DNA of 64,000 bases, taken from Streptomyces olivochromogenes (GTDB taxonomy: Bacteria > Actinomycetota > Actinomycetes > Streptomycetales > Streptomycetaceae). The position numbers and the translations under genes are program-made. The notes below the pieces were generated by a model. The model worked only from the letters and a program-made list of their open reading frames with translations, made no database searches and had not been told where the DNA came from. The number at the start of each line of letters is the position of its first letter. Within the stretch, counting starts at the first letter, position 1. Below are positions 8,991 through 17,302 of this stretch, piece after piece. The DNA lies in NCBI RefSeq assembly GCF_001514115.1, contig NZ_KQ948452.1:124001-188000 (forward strand), given 5' to 3'.

Positions 8991-10762
8991 CAGAGAGTTC
9001 GGTGGTAGTCCAGGTGTGCTTCGTCTATGGGATGACCGTTGCGCTGACGAAGCCGTCCCACTGATTCATCCCCGTGCGTGTGCCTCACGACGCCGTCGAC
9101 ATCGACGTAGATTTCGAGCCCGTCGAAGAGCACGTGGTGATTGGGGCACAGGCAGAGCAGGTTCGGCAGCTCGTCCGGACCGTCGTGAGGCGTTCCGAGA
9201 CCCCGTATGTGAGCGGCCTCGCTGTACGGTCTGCGCTTGTACTGCAGGCGTGTCTCGCAGATCTGGCAGGCGTGGCTGTGCAACTCCTTGACCCGCGCGG
9301 CGATCGCGGCGTCGCGAACAAGCTGTGAGGAGGTGCGCGTCCGTCGTGCGGCTGGACCGGTCGCACGTTCGGTCGCGGCGGCACCCTCTTGGCCGTCAGA
9401 GTCCTCGTCGACCAGGCCATCAGCCGTGGCGTATCCGGCGAGGCCTACCCGATCTAGCAACTCACGCTGGTCGACACCGTCGAAGTACGTGCTGCACAGC
9501 TTGATCACGGCCTGCAGGCGGATAAGGGGGTCCCTCAGCAGCTCAGCGCTTGTGTGGGTCAGGCCGGCGACGGGCTGGTGCGTGTCGAGGGCGCCTGTTC
9601 CAGGGGCAGTACCGGCGTCACGCTCCATCCCGTGCACCTCCCAGAGGTCGCTGCCACGCAGGTGCCAGAAGGGGTACTCGGGGGTGACTTTGGAACCGGG
9701 GAGTCCGAACTCGGCGAGGAGCGGACTCACCTCCGTCCGGAAGAGGGCCCACGGTGTCAGGCGTGGCCTGTCCGCGGAAATCCGGGATATCGCCCACAGC
9801 AGGGCCAATGGCTGGTGGCGGCTGGGCGTTTTGCTTCCTGGTTGACGATGAGTGCGGAGGGAGCCGAGCCGCTCCAGCAGACCCTCCGCGGTGAGCTGGT
9901 CAGCTGTGGCTGAAGGCGGCGTCAGCGGTGACGGAACCTCCGGCCTGCTCTTCGCCGGTAGGAGTGGGAGAACGCTGCGGTAGCTCTCGGGGGACCGCAG
10001 AGTAAGGCTCCGCAGAGGTGCTCGAACCTTCATCCGGCGCAGCACGGGCGCTGCGAGGACAGGAGTGGGAAATTCCTCGACGTCACCCAGCGCCATGATG
10101 TGTTCCCAAGTGGCGTTGTCACTGTCGGCTCCCCAGACCCTCCGTGCCACAGGCGAGCTGGTGAACAGGTCGAGAATGCGTGCGCGAGCGAAGAAATGGT
10201 TCGCCGTGTAGAAATACACATCGTCACCGACGCGACGATCTCGCAGTGCCCGCACTTTTTCGTTGTTGGCTTCTGCGGTGGGAGTGGCACCCCACAATCG
10301 AGCGATTCCGTCTGGATACAGGGCATTCAGTGTGGTCGCCTGGTCCCCGAGCACATCCTGGATGTCCGAGATCCGGATGCCCTGGTGTACCGACTTGGCG
10401 AAGTTCTGTGCCCCTCGAAGCCGAGCCCCGCCGCGAGGCTGGAGGAGTATCTGTGGCTCTGCCTGCTGTGGGCGGTCCGCAGCGGTGCTTCCGTCCTCCA
10501 CGGTGAAGCCGAGTGCTCGCAGACGCTGTGCCACTGTGCGTGCACCTCCGCTGAAGTCGTCGGCCGACAGCAGAGCTCCGACTGAGTACAGATGAGCTAC
10601 GCCGGCTATGGCCTTCGAGTCGTAGTTGTCTCCGTCTACGACCAAGACGTATGTCAATGCCCTGCCGAAGCCGTAGCGGCGGCGGAACGTTTCGCGTCCC
10701 AAGCCCTGACACTCCGCGACTGCAGCCAGCACGCCTGCGCGCGTGATATCCCCAAGTCCCAT
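8963..10762 (-). CDS. McrA-like type IV restriction endonuclease with sulfur-binding domain and HNH nuclease
   Basis: The start at 10762 (MGLGDITR) is preferred over the upstream ATG at 10792 because ScoMcrA-type head domains begin there. About 599 residues. Residues 1-90 resemble the ScoMcrA head domain. Residues 120-235 (ARLWG, VYFYTANHFFARARI) look like a PUA/SRA/EVE-type base-reading fold. Residues 300-430 contain an RH pair (315-316) and YPFWHL (363-368), which match the sulfur-binding domain that recognises phosphorothioate DNA. The C-terminus is an HNH nuclease with CxxC at 499-502, AAHIRG (His518) and CPNHH (near 541). The expected role is to cut modified incoming DNA. It is convergent with the helicase genes. 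Modification specificity is inferred from families, not shown. Confidence 0.85.
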   Translation of the reverse strand: MGLGDITRAGVLAAVAECQGLGRETFRRRYGFGRALTYVLVVDGDNYDSKAIAGVAHLYSVGALLSADDFSGGARTVAQRLRALGFTVEDGSTAADRPQQAEPQILLQPRGGARLRGAQNFAKSVHQGIRISDIQDVLGDQATTLNALYPDGIARLWGATPTAEANNEKVRALRDRRVGDDVYFYTANHFFARARILDLFTSSPVARRVWGADSDNATWEHIMALGDVEEFPTPVLAAPVLRRMKVRAPLRSLTLRSPESYRSVLPLLPAKSRPEVPSPLTPPSATADQLTAEGLLERLGSLRTHRQPGSKTPSRHQPLALLWAISRISADRPRLTPWALFRTEVSPLLAEFGLPGSKVTPEYPFWHLRGSDLWEVHGMERDAGTAPGTGALDTHQPVAGLTHTSAELLRDPLIRLQAVIKLCSTYFDGVDQRELLDRVGLAGYATADGLVDEDSDGQEGAAATERATGPAARRTRTSSQLVRDAAIAARVKELHSHACQICETRLQYKRRPYSEAAHIRGLGTPHDGPDELPNLLCLCPNHHVLFDGLEIYVDVDGVVRHTHGDESVGRLRQRNGHPIDEAHLDYHRTLCELSRITRS

Positions 10763-11359
10763 GTCGAGGACATTAGTAGGTAGGTATGACAAGTGCCGCC
10801 GTGTGCCTGCCTGTTGCCTCGTTGCTGGCCGCCTGTGCCCTCACCTGTTGCGCATGGGGGTGCAAGCGCAAGGATCTGCTGCGACTGGCGCGGTAAGTTT
10901 GCTCGGCCAGAAGCGGAACGTTGAGCGACCTGGTGCTTCTTTGCTTCCTGCTTCATGCGACGTGTTCCCGATGACGCATCACGTGGACGGCTCGTGATCC
11001 ATGAACGGCCACCAAAGGGCTCCTGCCCCGCCCATACACGGGCGACAGGGTGTCACCGAACCGCTGGCGAATCGGAGCTCGACAGACTGGAGGGACAGTC
11101 CGGAGTCACCACCGATCCTGGAACGGTTCAGTGTCCCTGTCGGCCTCGCGCACAGCGATGGCCGGATCTGAGCCGGAGTAGTCCGGCAGGCGCGCATCCA
11201 GGAGTTGCGTCCGAGTACCGAGAGCGATGCATGGATGTCAGCCCGTCCCACGACCAGCACACCAGTCGGAATACATGAACTAGTGGGCCAGGAAAGGGAG
11301 TTCGATCGTAGGATGTGCCGCGATTGATCCCCTCCCCGGTTGAAGGACGTACACGACTC
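10763..11359. other. 597-bp divergent intergenic region
   Basis: This lies between the McrA-like gene and the methyltransferase, which are transcribed away from each other, so it must hold both promoters. Short open frames occur on both strands, but none has a ribosome site, family resemblance or consistent codon bias. No repeat or structured element was recognised. Confidence 0.5.
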
Positions 11360-12175
11360 ATGAGCGACCCTGTGACGACGCCCGAGCCGGCGGAGCAGCA
11401 GAAGATCGATACGTCGGTGCCGCACTCCGCCCGTATCTGGAACTACTGGCTCGGCGGCAAGGACAACTACCCCGTCGACGAGGCGGCCGGTGACGCGTAC
11501 ACCGAGGTGTTTCCCGGGATCGTCACCATCGCTCGCTCCAGCCGTGGCTTCCTGCGTCGCAACATCGCGTATCTCGTCTCCGAGGCGGGTATCCGGCAGT
11601 TCCTGGACGTCGGCACCGGCCTTCCGACCGCGCAGAACACCCACGAGGTCGCCCAGGGGCTCGCTCCCGAGGCACGGATCGTCTACGTCGACAACGATCC
11701 GATGGTGCTCGCCCACGCCCGCGCCCTGCTGTACTCCACGGAGGAGGGCGAGACCGCCTACATAGACGCCAACGTGACGGACACAGACCGCATTCTTGAA
11801 GTCGCCGCCAAGACGCTGGACTTCGGTCGTCCCACCGCGCTCATCCTCAGCAACATCCTGGGCCATGTCGCCGACTACGATCAGGCCCGTTCCATCGTCA
11901 CCCGGCTGATGGAAGCCCTGCCCTCGGGCAGTTACCTCTCCATCAACGACGGGTCGCGCGGCATCGACCCGGTCTTCGAGCAGGCCCAGGACGCCTACAA
12001 CAACAGCGGCGCCGTTCCGTACAACCTGCGCTCCGTTGATGAGATCACCGCGTTCTTCGACGGTCTGGAGCTTGTCGAGCCCGGTGTCGTCTCGGTGACG
12101 GAGTGGCGTCCGGAGCCCGGTTCGGGCGTCCCGGAGGTCATCGCCGAGCACGGTGGACTTGCGCGTAAGCCGTAA
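11360..12175 (+). CDS. DUF574-family SAM-dependent methyltransferase
   Basis: The start at ATG 11360 follows GAAGGACG. The N-terminus HSARIWNYWLGGKDNYPVDE is the hallmark of the actinobacterial DUF574 (Methyltransf_19) family. FLDVGTGLPTAQN is the SAM-binding glycine-rich loop and IVYVDNDPMVLAHA supplies the acidic residue after strand 2. The length of 271 residues is normal. These proteins are abundant in Streptomyces but their substrates are mostly unknown. There is no operon partner: the upstream gene diverges and a separate secreted protein lies downstream. The stop codon is duplicated by a 15-bp tandem repeat. Confidence 0.93.
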   Translation: MSDPVTTPEPAEQQKIDTSVPHSARIWNYWLGGKDNYPVDEAAGDAYTEVFPGIVTIARSSRGFLRRNIAYLVSEAGIRQFLDVGTGLPTAQNTHEVAQGLAPEARIVYVDNDPMVLAHARALLYSTEEGETAYIDANVTDTDRILEVAAKTLDFGRPTALILSNILGHVADYDQARSIVTRLMEALPSGSYLSINDGSRGIDPVFEQAQDAYNNSGAVPYNLRSVDEITAFFDGLELVEPGVVSVTEWRPEPGSGVPEVIAEHGGLARKP

Positions 12176-12193
12176 CGACGTAAGCCGTAACGA
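12164..12193. repeat. 15-bp tandem duplication covering the methyltransferase stop codon
   Basis: CGTAAGCCGTAACGA is present twice without a gap (12164-12178 and 12179-12193). The duplicated unit includes the TAA stop of the preceding gene, so a second copy of the stop region follows it. Confidence 0.9.
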
Positions 12194-12474
12194 CAGGAGT
12201 GGTGCGGTCAGGCCGACGGTACCGGGTCGGCCGTGCCGGAGGCGGTGGCCGATGCGGTCGATGTCGAGCGCACCTCACGCGATGCCCAGGCCGAGATGGA
12301 ACGGCAGGAAGAACAGCACCAGGCGGCGGCGCACGCGGAACACGCTGTGGTCTCACGGGGCAGTTGGTGCCGGAAGGGCCCCTGCGCCGCAATGGGCTAC
12401 CCACTGCGCACAACCTTCCGGAAGGCCGCCGGTCTGAACAGACACACACCTACGCGAGCTACCGGGGGGTAGTC
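12194..12474. other. Intergenic region with a weak open frame
   Basis: A plus-strand frame (about 12233-12472) has coding-like third-position GC over its first 45 codons and a Glu/Gln-rich translation, but it has no recognised family or ribosome site. The minus strand encodes a short hydrophobic stretch interrupted by a stop. It could be a decayed gene; no call is made. Confidence 0.3.
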
Positions 12475-13014
12475 ATGCGACGGATAGGTACTGCACTGGC
12501 CGCGATGATGCTGGCGGGCGGCGGCCTGTTGGCCGGCACGGTTCCGGCGGTGGCCGCGCCGACGGCCGTGGACTGTGCCGTGACGTGGGGAAGCCTGGAC
12601 AAGACCGGTGACTCCGTTGCCTCCAGGCGACTGACCGACGTGAGGACCGGACAACACGACTGCTTCGACCGCCTGGTCTTCGACGCCCAGGGCACGGCGG
12701 CCGACCCCATCGGCTACACCGTCCGCTACGTCGACGTACTGCACCAGGACCCGAGCGACGTCGTGGTTCCGATCAAGGGCGGAGCCATTCTGGAGATCTC
12801 GCTGTTCTCCCCGCGCTACGACCCGGCGACCGGACAGCCCTACCCGCCGCTTCCGTCCGTCGACGTCACCGGGTACCGGACCTTCCGGGAGTTCAAGTTC
12901 ACAGGTGGCTCCGAGGGCTACACCCAGGCCGGACTGGGCGTCCGAGCCCGGCTGCCGTTCCGGGTCTTCCAGACGGCCAACCATCTCGTGGTGGACGTGG
13001 CGCACACCTGGTGA
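12475..13014 (+). CDS. Secreted AMIN-like domain protein
   Basis: The start at ATG 12475 gives a clear signal peptide (MRRIGTALAAMMLAGGGLLAG, cleavage after AVAA near residue 31) and a 179-residue product. The mature part has HDCFDRLVFD and GYTVRYVD, then VDVTGYRTFREF and the C-terminal LVVDVAHTW, the pattern of actinobacterial AMIN-like domain proteins. The family is secreted and of unknown function; AMIN domains in general bind cell-envelope components. The gene is monocistronic, with a decayed SWIM gene fragment directly downstream. Confidence 0.85.
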   Translation: MRRIGTALAAMMLAGGGLLAGTVPAVAAPTAVDCAVTWGSLDKTGDSVASRRLTDVRTGQHDCFDRLVFDAQGTAADPIGYTVRYVDVLHQDPSDVVVPIKGGAILEISLFSPRYDPATGQPYPPLPSVDVTGYRTFREFKFTGGSEGYTQAGLGVRARLPFRVFQTANHLVVDVAHTW

Positions 13015-13055
13015 TCCCGTACGGCCGGGGGTGCGCCCGCCTCTTGTCGAGCGGC

Positions 13056-13175
13056 ACGTCGAATACGTCGATGCCCGCGCCTACGCCGACCAGGCCGGGC
13101 AGGCGGTGTCCGCGATCGGGGCGCTCGCCGGAGTGGCTCACCCTCGCCGAACAGGCCCGTGCAGTGCACGCCATC
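13056..13175 (+). pseudogene. Remnant of a SWIM zinc-finger gene with a large internal deletion
   Basis: Bases 13056-13126 match 28061-28131 in the intact SWIM gene with only two or three differences, encoding VEYVDARAYADQAGQAVSAI against VEYGDARAYADQAGQAVSAI. Directly afterwards, 13128-13160 matches 28969-29001 (EWLTLAEQA against QWLTLADQA). About 840 bp present in the intact gene are missing between the two blocks, and the two blocks are now in different frames. No start or zinc finger remains, so this is a dead partial copy. Confidence 0.85.
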
Positions 13176-13296
13176 TGCAGCGCCTCTGGTCACGCGAAAC
13201 GTCCGCACAGTCCAGAGGCCGCATCCACGAATCGCGCAGCCGTTCCTGGCGTGCAACCCGCCTCGTCTGCCCTCCAGCCCCCGGAAGGGGCAGATG

Positions 13297-14115
13297 TCAG
13301 AGCGCGTCGACCCCGCTCACCCTCCAGCCGTCGGACGTAAGGGCCACCGTCATCCGCACCCGGTTCAGGTCCACGCGGGAGCCCGAGACCTGGGTGCTCG
13401 TGGTCACCTGGTTGACGAAGAGGAGGACCACGGCCCGGTCGGCCGAGGCCGAGATCACGGAGGCCGCCGGGGAGCCGCCGATGGGCTGCGCCACCGTGGC
13501 CTTCACCACCCCGTGGTACTTCCTGGCCGTCGGCCCGACCACCGTCGTGGTGGTCTTCCGGTACTCGTCGCTGAAGTGCCCGGTGAGCAGGGCGCGGGCC
13601 GCGGCGAAGTCGCGGTCCAGGTGCCTGTAGTCGTACGACAGCACGACCGGCGCCGCCTGGCGTGCGGCCGCGAGTGCCTGACCGCGCGCCTGTTCGGCCC
13701 GCACGCCCTCCCGGTAGCGCCACCCGAGAACGGTGGCCGCGACCAGGCCCGCCAGGAGCAGGACACACAGGGCGGCGGTGAGCAGCCGCCGCCGACCGTG
13801 CCGCGTAGCCGTACCGGGGCCGGGCTCGCCCCCCTCCCGCGGTGGGTCCACCTCGAAGCACTTCGGCGAGGGCTCGGGCGGGTCGTCCCAGCCGTCCTCA
13901 TCGGGGGCCTCGATGAGCACGGTGCGGCCGGCGGTCGGTGCCTCGGGCCGTCCCGGGACCTCCTCGTCAGTGGACGCCGGGTCCGGTTCGAGGTGGCCGC
14001 GCTCCGCGCGCTTGGCCGCCGCGCGGGCGGCCGCGGTCATGGTGTGCCGGGTGCCGGATCCGGAACCGGAGCCGCGGCTTCGGGTGGTCGTCTTCGCCAC
14101 GGTCTTACTCCTCAT
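13297..14115 (-). CDS. Mce-associated membrane protein
   Basis: 272 residues. A roughly 110-residue charged cytoplasmic N-terminus precedes one membrane segment (LLTAALCVLLLAGLVAATVL, near 112-131), then an extracytoplasmic region with SYDYRHLDRDF. The paralogue next door has SLDYRHYDRDS at the matching place, which places both in the Mce-associated (Mas) family. Such proteins stabilise or assist Mce lipid-import complexes in mycobacteria. This is the last gene of the mce operon, 33 bp after its paralogue. The long acidic/proline-rich N-terminus is longer than in the neighbour. Confidence 0.85.
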   Translation of the reverse strand: MRSKTVAKTTTRSRGSGSGSGTRHTMTAAARAAAKRAERGHLEPDPASTDEEVPGRPEAPTAGRTVLIEAPDEDGWDDPPEPSPKCFEVDPPREGGEPGPGTATRHGRRRLLTAALCVLLLAGLVAATVLGWRYREGVRAEQARGQALAAARQAAPVVLSYDYRHLDRDFAAARALLTGHFSDEYRKTTTTVVGPTARKYHGVVKATVAQPIGGSPAASVISASADRAVVLLFVNQVTTSTQVSGSRVDLNRVRMTVALTSDGWRVSGVDAL

Positions 14116-14148
14116 GTCCTCATGGGTCGTATGGCGGGGAGGGCGCGG

Positions 14149-14694
14149 TCAGCCGACGAACTCGACGTCGGAGGTCAGCCAGCGGCCGTTTCGGTGCACC
14201 AGGTCGAGCTGTAGGCGGTAGGTGCGCGCCTCGCCCTTGGGGGCGGCGGTGTTGGTCACCTTGCTGTCGGCGACCACCAGGGCGCGGGCCGAGTGCTCGT
14301 CGGAGCGGACGATGCCCGCGTCGAGGACCTGGCCCTCGGACACGGACTCGTTCGCGGCGACGAGCTTGGTCAACTGCTCGGTCTGCGCGGCGAACTGCTT
14401 CTTGAAGTCGCCGGTGGCGCCCCGGAGGACGTTCGCGCTGTCCCGGTCGTAGTGCCGGTAGTCGAGCGAGGTGAAGTTCAGCGCCGACTGGCGGGCCGCG
14501 GCCAGGATGTCCTGGCGCCGCTGCGCCCTGTCGTGCTGGTCGTAGAGCCCAAGGACCAGCCAGATCGTCAGCGCCGTCGTGAGGACGGTCGCCACGGCGA
14601 GCGCCACCGACCACACCCTGCCCGACCACGCTCCGCTCGGCAGGGTCTTGCCCGACACGGTCACGCTCATGGTCCTGTTCATGGTCCCGCTCAT
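14149..14694 (-). CDS. Mce-associated membrane protein
   Basis: The start at 14694 gives a 4-nt ATGA overlap with the upstream mce gene; 14718 is an alternative ATG. About 181 residues: a short N-terminus, one membrane segment (VWSVALAVATVLTTALTIWL), then the SLDYRHYDRD motif and a C-terminal NGRWLTSDVEFVG, which resembles NTF2-like Mas proteins. It probably sits in the cytoplasmic membrane with its globular domain outside, next to the Mce assembly. Translational coupling to MceF supports function in that complex. Confidence 0.87.
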   Translation of the reverse strand: MSGTMNRTMSVTVSGKTLPSGAWSGRVWSVALAVATVLTTALTIWLVLGLYDQHDRAQRRQDILAAARQSALNFTSLDYRHYDRDSANVLRGATGDFKKQFAAQTEQLTKLVAANESVSEGQVLDAGIVRSDEHSARALVVADSKVTNTAAPKGEARTYRLQLDLVHRNGRWLTSDVEFVG

Positions 14695-15980
14695 GCCATC
14701 GGCCCTACTAGCAGCCATTGCCACGACTCCTTTCCGAACACCGCCTGTTGGCCGCCCGTCGAGCCGATCTCGACGGGCCTTCCGTCCGGGCCGGTCGCGG
14801 TGCCGGTCTCCGGGTCGTAAGGCGTGATGTACGGCGTCACGTACGCCGTTTGGTCCGCGCCGCCGGAAGTGGTCGACGCGCCGGGGGCGTTCTGCGCGCC
14901 CCGCACCGACGTCTTGCTTCCGCGCGGGGCCGTGCAACGCGCGTCGGTGTTCGCCTCGCGCGTGCTGGTCTCCGAGGGGTCGCGCCGCGTTGTCCCGTAT
15001 CCCTGGGTGCACGGCGGCGGGTCGTCGGCGTTCACCACCAGGCCGAAGTGGGTGGTGCCGTCGCCCGGGACGACCGTGTAGCTGCCCGCGACCAGTGCCG
15101 GGAAGGTGACCAGAGACTGCTCCACGCCGGGCAGGTTGGCCAGCGTTACCTGGCCGCCGCTGATCAGATTGGCCAGCAGGACCGACAGTCGCGGTGAGAT
15201 GTTCTTCAGCAGCGAGTTCACCTGCTGCGCGGCCGGTGTCGCGTTGCCGATCAGCTTGCGCAGGTCTCCGTCGCTCGACTTCAGCTGTGCCGTGAGAGCC
15301 GCCAGGTCGTGCGCGAACGACTTGATGGACGAGCCCTGGTCGGACTGCGTCTTGAGGACCTTTCGCGAGTCCTCGATCAGCGAGATCGTCTGGGGGAGTG
15401 ACTCGGAGGCCGACTCCACGAGCGCGTTGCCCGAGTCCACCAGTCGGCTCAGATTCGGGCCGGTGCCCGAGAAGGCCTTGCCCAACTCGTCCACGGTGAC
15501 TCGCAGATCGTCCTTGCCGACCGAGTTCACCAGCCGGTCCAGGCTCAGGACCAGGTCCGTCGTGGGCAGTGGCACGCGCGTGCTGCCGCGCGGGATGGCG
15601 CTGCCGTCGAGGAGGTATGGGCCATGCGAAGTACGTGGCTGTAGATCTACGTATTGCTCGCCCACCGCCGAACGGTTCGCCACCACGGCGAGGGTGTCCG
15701 CCGGGATACGTGGCGTGCCGTCCTTGATGTCGAGAGCGACCGAGACGCCGTCGGAGCCGGTCAGGCTCAGCGCGCCGACGCGGCCCACCGGCACCCCGCG
15801 GTAGGTGACCTCGGCGCCGGGGAAGATGCCCCCGGAGTCGGCGAAGTCCGCTCGCACGGTGTAGCCGCGGCCCAGGACGTCGTCCACCAGGCCCGTGTAC
15901 TCGGCGCCGACGTACGACACCCCGACGGCGGTGATGGTGGCGAAGGCGAGCAACTGGGCCTTGACCGTACGGGTGATCAC
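14691..15980 (-). CDS. MceF-like MlaD-domain protein
   Basis: GTG start 15980 overlaps the preceding stop (GTGA). About 429 residues: an N-terminal membrane anchor (KAQLLAFATITAVGVSYVGA), then an MlaD/Mce domain (VRADFADSGGIFPGAEVTYRGVPVGRV), helical repeats to about residue 270, and a Thr/Gly-rich tail ending in a region with several Cys. In Mce systems six such subunits form a channel carrying lipids or sterols across the periplasm-like space to the YrbE permeases. It is the sixth Mce subunit by order. Confidence 0.9.
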   Translation of the reverse strand: MITRTVKAQLLAFATITAVGVSYVGAEYTGLVDDVLGRGYTVRADFADSGGIFPGAEVTYRGVPVGRVGALSLTGSDGVSVALDIKDGTPRIPADTLAVVANRSAVGEQYVDLQPRTSHGPYLLDGSAIPRGSTRVPLPTTDLVLSLDRLVNSVGKDDLRVTVDELGKAFSGTGPNLSRLVDSGNALVESASESLPQTISLIEDSRKVLKTQSDQGSSIKSFAHDLAALTAQLKSSDGDLRKLIGNATPAAQQVNSLLKNISPRLSVLLANLISGGQVTLANLPGVEQSLVTFPALVAGSYTVVPGDGTTHFGLVVNADDPPPCTQGYGTTRRDPSETSTREANTDARCTAPRGSKTSVRGAQNAPGASTTSGGADQTAYVTPYITPYDPETGTATGPDGRPVEIGSTGGQQAVFGKESWQWLLVGPMA

Positions 15981-17302
15981 GGCTGAACCCCCTTCAGCAT
16001 CAGCTCCGCGAGCGCGAGGTTGATCCCCTCGGGCAGCCCGCGTTGGGTGGTGTAGCTGCTGGTGCACACCGGCGGGCACAGCGGCCCGCCCCCGCCCGAC
16101 GGGGCCGACGGGCCCGACGGCACCGAGGGGGACGACGGCAGGCTCGGTGTGCTCGGCAGCGCCGTGGGCGTCGGCACGCTCGGCAGATCGGGCATATCGG
16201 GCAGATCGGGCAGATCGGGCAGATCGGGGAGATCGGGGGGATCCGGTAGGTCGGGAGTGTCGGGCTTCTGGGAATCGCCGTTGCCCCGGCCGGAGTTGCC
16301 GCCCGTCACGTTCCCGTAGATGCCGGCCAGGTCCAGATCCGCGGTGATGTCGAGGTTGACGTAGTCCCCCTTGACGGCGTCCACCGCGTTGCGCGGGAAC
16401 GGGTAAGTGGTCAGCAGCTCCAGGGAGTTGGGCAGATCATCGCCCGCCTTGTTCAGCTGCTGCAGGACCGGCCGCAGCTGTTCGAGGTTCGCGACCGTGT
16501 CGTCGTGCGAGGCGTTGACCACCTTGGTGCCCGTCTTGCCCAGCTTCGACAGGGCGGTGAGCATCCTCGTCAGATCGCGGCGCTGGTCGGCCAGGACCTT
16601 CAGCGCGGGTGGCATCGTGTCGACGGCCTGGGCGATCGTCTTCTTCTCCTTGCCGAGCCGCCCCGCGAGCCGGTCGACGGCCTCGAGGGCGTGGACGATG
16701 TCCTTCCGCTGGTCGTCCAGGCCGCCGATGAAGGTGTTGAGCTCCTTGAGCAGCGATCTGACCCGGTTCTCCCGGCCGTCCAGGGCCTTGTTCAGCTCCA
16801 CGGTGATCGTCTTGAGCTGGGCCACCCCGCCGCCGTTGAGCAGCGCGGAGAGCGCGGACAGCACCTCCTCGATCTCCGGGTTGCGGCCGCTGCGGGACAA
16901 CGGGACGCGGTCGCCGTCGCCGAGCCGGCCCATGGGGGCCGTGCCGGTCGGGGCGGAGAGCGCGACGTACTTCTCGCCGAGCATGCTGGTCTGCCGCAGC
17001 TCGGCGACCGCGTTGGCGGGCAGCTTCACCGAGTCGGCGACCCGCAGCCGTACCCGCGCGTGCCAGCCGTCCAGTTCGACCTTCTCGACCGCGCCCACGG
17101 TGACGTTGTTGACCTTCACCGCCGACTGCGGCACCAGGTCGAGGACGTCGCGGAACTCGACGGTGACGTGGTACGCGTGGCCGTCGGCGGCGGCTCCGCC
17201 GGGCAGCTGGACGTCGTACCAGCCGTTGAACTCGCAGCCGGACAGCAGCAGCGAGCCGACCGCGGCCCACGCGACCGCCCCGACCTTGCGCAGTGCGCTC
17301 AT
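15977..17302 (-). CDS. MceE-like lipoprotein (MlaD domain)
   Basis: Start ATG 17302 overlaps the upstream stop by 4 nt (ATGA). The signal peptide ends in a lipobox, SLLLSGC, with Cys near residue 22, as expected for the single lipoprotein subunit (MceE) of a mce operon. An MlaD domain (VTVEFRDVLDLVPQSAVKVNNVTVGAVEKV) and a long helical region follow. Near the C-terminus a PDL tripeptide repeat is encoded by a 9-bp tandem array, then a Pro/Ser-rich stretch. The protein is presumed membrane-anchored through lipid. Confidence 0.92.
   Translation of the reverse strand: MSALRKVGAVAWAAVGSLLLSGCEFNGWYDVQLPGGAAADGHAYHVTVEFRDVLDLVPQSAVKVNNVTVGAVEKVELDGWHARVRLRVADSVKLPANAVAELRQTSMLGEKYVALSAPTGTAPMGRLGDGDRVPLSRSGRNPEIEEVLSALSALLNGGGVAQLKTITVELNKALDGRENRVRSLLKELNTFIGGLDDQRKDIVHALEAVDRLAGRLGKEKKTIAQAVDTMPPALKVLADQRRDLTRMLTALSKLGKTGTKVVNASHDDTVANLEQLRPVLQQLNKAGDDLPNSLELLTTYPFPRNAVDAVKGDYVNLDITADLDLAGIYGNVTGGNSGRGNGDSQKPDTPDLPDPPDLPDLPDLPDLPDMPDLPSVPTPTALPSTPSLPSSPSVPSGPSAPSGGGGPLCPPVCTSSYTTQRGLPEGINLALAELMLKGVQP
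16181..16252. repeat. 9-bp tandem array inside mceE
   Basis: Eight 9-bp units close to GGGCAGATC (plus strand), in frame with mceE and encoding repeated Pro-Asp-Leu. Copy number could vary without breaking the frame. Confidence 0.9.

Noticed and set aside
12233..12472. 79-codon Glu/Gln-rich frame
   Set aside because: Coding-like bias only over part, no ribosome site or family; left as intergenic.
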